Assembly (NCBI GenBank): GCA_025210615.1
Contig: JAOARJ010000008.1
Span: 1 to 55,775 of the forward strand
Source: Candidatus Altimarinota bacterium
GTDB taxonomy: Bacteria > Patescibacteriota > Gracilibacteria > BD1-5 > UBA6164
DNA length: 55,775 nucleotides
Direction of reading: 5' to 3'
In this document: positions 52,123 through 55,775 of the stretch, piece after piece
How positions within the stretch are numbered: position 1 is the first letter of the stretch
Layout of the letters: each line of letters starts with the position of its first letter
The notes under the pieces: model-generated
Database searches by the model: none
The model's input: only the letters and a program-made list of their open reading frames with translations
Told to the model about the DNA's origin: nothing
Translations under genes and position numbers: made by a program

Positions 52123-53433
52123 ATGAACACAAAAAATAATAGAGTGATATTTTTGTCAGCAATTTTGATTTTTTTAACATGAGTTTTAACAGGTTTTTGA
52201 ACATTGTTTATTATTCCTCAATATAGAGCTAAAATCGAAGATGTTAAAAAAGTAGACATAAAAACTCAAATCGCAGAAAATAAAGAAAAACTTAACCTAA
52301 GTGAATTTTGGAAAATTTATTCAATTGTTAAAAACAATTATTATGACGCAGATAAAATAACAGATTTACAGTCACAAGAGGGAATAATAAGGGGATTTAT
52401 AAAATGATTATGAGATCCTCATAGTGAATATTTTAACACTCAGGAAAATAAAGAATTTGATAAATATGTTAATTCTTGATTTGAATGAATCTGAGCTTAT
52501 ATAGAAGAAAACCCGTTATGAATAAGAATAAGTAAAGTAATGAAAGGTTCTCCAGCAGAAAAAGCTTGAATAATAACTTGAGATATTTTAGTAAAATCTT
52601 GAGATATAGAATTAGCTTGATTAGAAATAAATGAAGCTAGGAATCATATAAAATGAAAATCATGAAGTAAAGCAATTTTTACTATTTATAGACAAGGAGA
52701 AGAAGATTTTATAACAAAAGAAGTTATTAGAGGACTTGTTACTGTTCCATCTGTTTTTTCTGAAAAAATAGATAGTTTATGATATATTTGAATTAATAAA
52801 TTTGCTGACCATACGTCAGAGGAATTTGAAAAACAATTAACAAAATTAGAAAAAGAAAAAATAGATTGATTGATTATAGACTTAAGATTAAATTGATGAT
52901 GATATTTATTTTCAGCAGTACAAATTGCTTCTAATTTTATAAAGTGAGATGAGACAATTGTTACTACAAAATATAAAAAATTCTGGCAAAATGAAGTTTA
53001 TACAAGTATAAATGGATGAATTATTTTTGATAAACCTGTTGTTATTTTGATAGATAGAAATTCAGCTTCTGCTTCAGAAATACTAGCTCTAGCAATGAAA
53101 GATTATAAAAAAGCGATTTTAGTATGAGAGAAATCTTATGGAAAATGAAGTGTTCAAGCGCCAATTCCTTTAGATAATTGAGATATGTTAAAATTAACTA
53201 TTGCAAAATGGTTTTCTCCAAAAGATAAAAATATAGATTGAGAGGGAATAGAGCCAGATATAGAAATAAAATTCAAAAAAGAAGATTATAAGAATTTATA
53301 TGATAGACAGTTTGAACAGGCAAAAGAAATTTTAAATAAATATATAGAAAATAAAAATTTAGAAAAAACTATAAATCACTTTAACAATTTAAATAATAAT
53401 CAAGAAAAAAATGGCGAAGACACTAATAGATAG
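52123..53433 (+). CDS. Carboxy-terminal processing peptidase, S41
   Basis: 436 aa. N-terminal membrane anchor (residues 7-30). Then a short helical part, FLWDPHSEYF-like (here IKGLGDPHSEYFNTQEN) and a PDZ domain (NSGFEGIGAYIEE, VMKGSPAEKAGIITGDILVK). The Ser-Lys catalytic site follows: VVILIDRNSASASEILALAM with the nucleophile Ser at about residue 314, and GEKSYGKGSVQAPIPL with the Lys about 27 residues later. It cuts C-termini of envelope proteins. Overlaps the next gene by 23 bases, so translated with it. Many TGA glycines. Confidence 0.9.
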
Positions 53434-54997
53434 TAGAACAGGAGAAGAAGTCTTACTTGTTAAAAAAAGAAAATATAAAAAAAAGAAAAGTTCTTTTAAA
53501 ACATTATTATTTTTAATTATTTTATTTTTAATGTTTTACTTAAATTTATCTAATATTGAAACTCTTATGACTTTTCCTTGAATGTGAAAAGACACTTTAC
53601 AAGAGCATTGAATGGAAAAAATTTATGCTGATTATAGCGAATGAAAAGTTGTTTGATTATTTTTAGATAATGGCGTGCAAGATACTATTATCTATTTTCA
53701 TTGAAATTGAGAAAATCTAAATTATTTTTATCAAGATATGCAATATTTAGGGGATTTATGATATAATGTAATAGCTCCAGATTATCCTTCTTATAGCGAA
53801 ACAGAAGGTTTTCCTTATGAAGAAAATGTTTATGCTGCTAATACTGCTTTTTTTGAAAAATTAATTAAAGAAAGAGGAATAAAACAAGAAAATTTAATTA
53901 TTTATTGATATTCTGTTTGAAGTTGAAGTGCTGTTGAGTTTGCTAAAAATAATCCAAAAAGTAAAGCATTAGTTATAATGTCAGGATTTACTTCTCGTTA
54001 TGGAATGAGTGAAAAATATTTTTGAATGTCAGTGCAAAAAATATTCTGATTAAAAAATAGTTTTAATAATAAAGAAAAATTAGCAAGCATTACTGTTCCT
54101 ACTTTAATTATTCATGGAAATAAAGATAGTATCGTCCCTTATTATATGTGAGAACAAAATTTTGAAGCAAGTTGATTTAAGAATAAAAGATTTATAGAAT
54201 TAGACTGAGCTGGACATAATTGAATTTTAGCTAACAGATTTTGAGATTCTACAAAAGAAAAAGTTATGAACATTGCTGATAACACAATGACAAAAAATTT
54301 AAAATATGGGCAAAGTTTAAAGTCTTATTTAAAATTATTTTTCGAATTAAAATGATGGAAACAAGATAAAATAAAATTAACTTGAGATAAAAAATTAGAT
54401 ATGCAATATTTATTTAATTTAGAAGATGATAATAGTTTGCTTAAATATGTCAGCGCTAAAAAAAGTTTTAATGATAAAAATTATGTTCCAGAAAATTTAA
54501 TCGAAATAAAAAGTAAAAATTTAATAAAACAAAAATCATCAATGAAACTTAGACCAGAAGCAGTTTATAATTTAGAAAAAATGTGAGAAGATTTTTATAA
54601 GCAGTTTTGAAAAAAATTATTATTAGTGTCTACTTATAGAAGTTATAATACTCAAAAAGCGATAAAAGACTGATGATGTCCGGATGAATTTTGTAGTAAA
54701 GCTGGTTTTAGTGAACATCAAACTTGATTGGCTGTTGATTTATTTGAAGCGACGACTAAAACAGAATTTTTAAGTAAACCTCATTTAAAAAAATATTTTG
54801 AATGGTTAGAAGAAAATGCTCATAAATATTGATTTCATAATAGTTATCAAAAATGATTAGAAATTGATACTTATGTAGCTGAACCTTGGCATTGGAGATA
54901 TTTATGACTTGAATTAGCTGAAATTTTAAAAGAAAATAACCTTACATTAGCGCAGTATTATAATTTATTAAATCCTAATTTAGAAACAAAATGATAA
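53411..54997 (+). CDS. Alpha/beta hydrolase-VanY carboxypeptidase fusion
   Basis: 528 aa. One membrane helix (about 28-48). Residues 75-300 are an alpha/beta hydrolase: oxyanion FHGNGENLNYFYQDMQY, nucleophile IIYGYSVGSGSAVEFA (Ser about 167), Asp in IIHGNKDSIVP and His in ELDGAGHNG. Residues 370-520 are a VanY-type D-Ala-D-Ala carboxypeptidase: LVSTYRSYNTQKA, SEHQTGLAVDLFE (zinc His and Asp, about 433-443) and EPWHWRYLG (the last zinc His). Both catalytic sets are complete. The two together might cut cell-wall peptides and act on a nearby ester or amide. The gene overlaps the S41 peptidase by 23 bases and ung by 7. Confidence 0.85.
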
Positions 54998-55668
54998 AAA
55001 AATTGGATATTTCGCAAGAATGGGAAAATGTTTTACAAGAAGAATTTCAAAAAGATTATTTTAAAAAAATAAAAAAAATTATTACTGATGATATTGAAAA
55101 ATGAATAATGATTTATCCTCATCCAAAAAATTTTTTTAGAGCTTTTGAATTATGCGATTGGGATAATTTAAAAGTTGTAATAATTTGACAAGACCCATAT
55201 CATTGACCAAATCAAGCTCATGGATTATGTTTTAGTGTACAAAGATGAGTTCAAAATCCACCAAGTCTTAGGAATATGTTTAAAGAATTAAAAACAGATT
55301 TAAATATAGAAAATAATGAGCATTGAAACTTAGAAAAATGGGCGCAGCAGTGAATATTGATGCTAAATGCTACATTATCTGTTAGAGCGTGAGAAGCTAA
55401 TAGTCATAGTAATATTTGATGGCAAAATTTTACAGATGAAATTATAAAATATATTTCTGATAAAAAATCTTGAATAATTTTTGTTCTATGGGGAAATTAT
55501 GCAAGAAGTAAGAAAAAAATAATAAATTTAGAAAAACATTTTATTTTAGAATGAGTTCATCCTTCTCCTTTGTCAGCTTCTAGATGATTTTTTTGATGTA
55601 AGCATTTTTCAAAAATAAATGACATTTTAGAGCAAAATAATAAGGAAAAAATAGATTGGAAAAATTAA
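54991..55668 (+). CDS. ung: Uracil-DNA glycosylase, family 1
   Basis: 225 aa, typical length. Removes uracil from DNA. Catalytic GQDPYHGPNQAHGLCFSVQ with Asp at about residue 68, the PSLRNMFKELKTDL and LNATLSVRAGEANSH parts, and the closing [20 protein letters not shown] with the catalytic His. Two glycines of the active loop are TGA. The ATG overlaps the end of the hydrolase-carboxypeptidase gene (ATGATAA: TGA is Gly, TAA is its stop), so translational coupling is likely. Confidence 0.94.
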
Positions 55669-55696
55669 AAAAAATAATAAAGATGGACTATAGATA

Positions 55697-55752
55697 GGGG
55701 CGTCGCGTATTACACGACGCCCCTTCGTGCGGAGCGACAAAGTCGCTCCGCA
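55697..55752 (+). terminator. Tandem GC-rich hairpins after ung
   Basis: GGGGCGTCG (55697-55705) pairs with CGACGCCCC (55715-55723). Four bases on, TGCGGAGCGAC (55728-55738) pairs perfectly with GTCGCTCCGCA (55742-55752) over an AAA loop. Both are far richer in GC than the flanks. No T-run follows. They may stop transcription, protect the mRNA end, or be a copy of a dispersed palindromic repeat. Confidence 0.7.
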
Positions 55753-55775
55753 CATCAATAATATTCATTATAAAA

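Noticed and set aside
53411-54997. Two separate genes with a TGA stop between them
   Set aside because: No TAA or TAG and no clear internal start separate the hydrolase and the VanY part; TGA is Gly here.
1-55775. CRISPR arrays, insertion sequences or prophage
   Set aside because: No regular repeat-spacer pattern, transposase, integrase or phage structural gene was seen.

Overview
The window is AT-rich DNA from a bacterium that reads UGA as glycine (translation table 25), the code of the candidate phyla Gracilibacteria (BD1-5) and Absconditabacteria (SR1). The case is direct: nearly every gene runs through in-frame TGA and closes on TAA or TAG, and the TGAs fall on glycines that are invariant in known families, such as the UvrA Walker A loop, the uracil-DNA glycosylase GQDPYHGP loop, the PheA, MurB, GatA and PilB glycines, and the GxGxG loops of methyltransferases. 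All gene coordinates here use TGA=Gly. Which of the two phyla it is cannot be settled from the window. Most genes lack a Shine-Dalgarno sequence.

Layout. 1-5.6 kb (minus): a methyltransferase, a pentapeptide-repeat protein, a small membrane protein, an aminotransferase next to prephenate dehydratase (pheA), a PhzF-type protein and a papain-like peptidase. 5.7-7.6 kb (minus): six tRNAs around a secreted surface protein. 7.7-10.4 kb: an MFS-type transporter, a membrane gene that looks foreign, and a methyltransferase. 10.5-13.9 kb (plus): four unrecognised genes in a row, one large with an EF-hand loop. 14-19 kb (plus): tRNA-Met, archaeal-type cupin phosphoglucose isomerase, a histidine phosphatase, an HTH protein with a membrane anchor, tRNA-Arg, galU and yvcK. 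19-22.8 kb (minus): a secreted repeat protein, a sugar-isomerase-like cupin, a PH-domain membrane protein and tsaB. A second foreign-looking gene lies at 22.8-23.2 kb, then gatA on the plus strand. 24.9-32.0 kb (minus): a 909-aa secreted protein and a 1388-aa SLH-type surface-layer protein with a structured leader. 32.3-37.4 kb (minus): a rubredoxin-superoxide reductase fusion, then a type IV pilus block (pilC, pilB and two membrane-anchored partners). 37.5-46.8 kb (minus): a run of exonuclease-DinG, GtrA-like, rluB, DHH phosphoesterase, murB, uvrA and comF. 46.9-51.7 kb (minus): a broken leucyl aminopeptidase and four poorly known, mostly membrane or coiled-coil genes. 52.1-55.7 kb (plus): an S41 protease, an alpha/beta hydrolase-VanY fusion and ung, overlapping end to end, closed by two GC-rich hairpins.

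The most interesting signals are differences in how the recoded codon is used. The giant SLH protein has about 107 glycines and not one TGA, while its neighbours use TGA heavily. Two small genes (9065-9550 and 22848-23222) also lack TGA, and both have textbook TTGAC-type promoters, strong Shine-Dalgarno sites and higher GC, so they look like arrivals from standard-code organisms. Other points are the cysteine-free DinG, the hydrolase-carboxypeptidase fusion, the rubredoxin-superoxide reductase and the doubly damaged peptidase gene.
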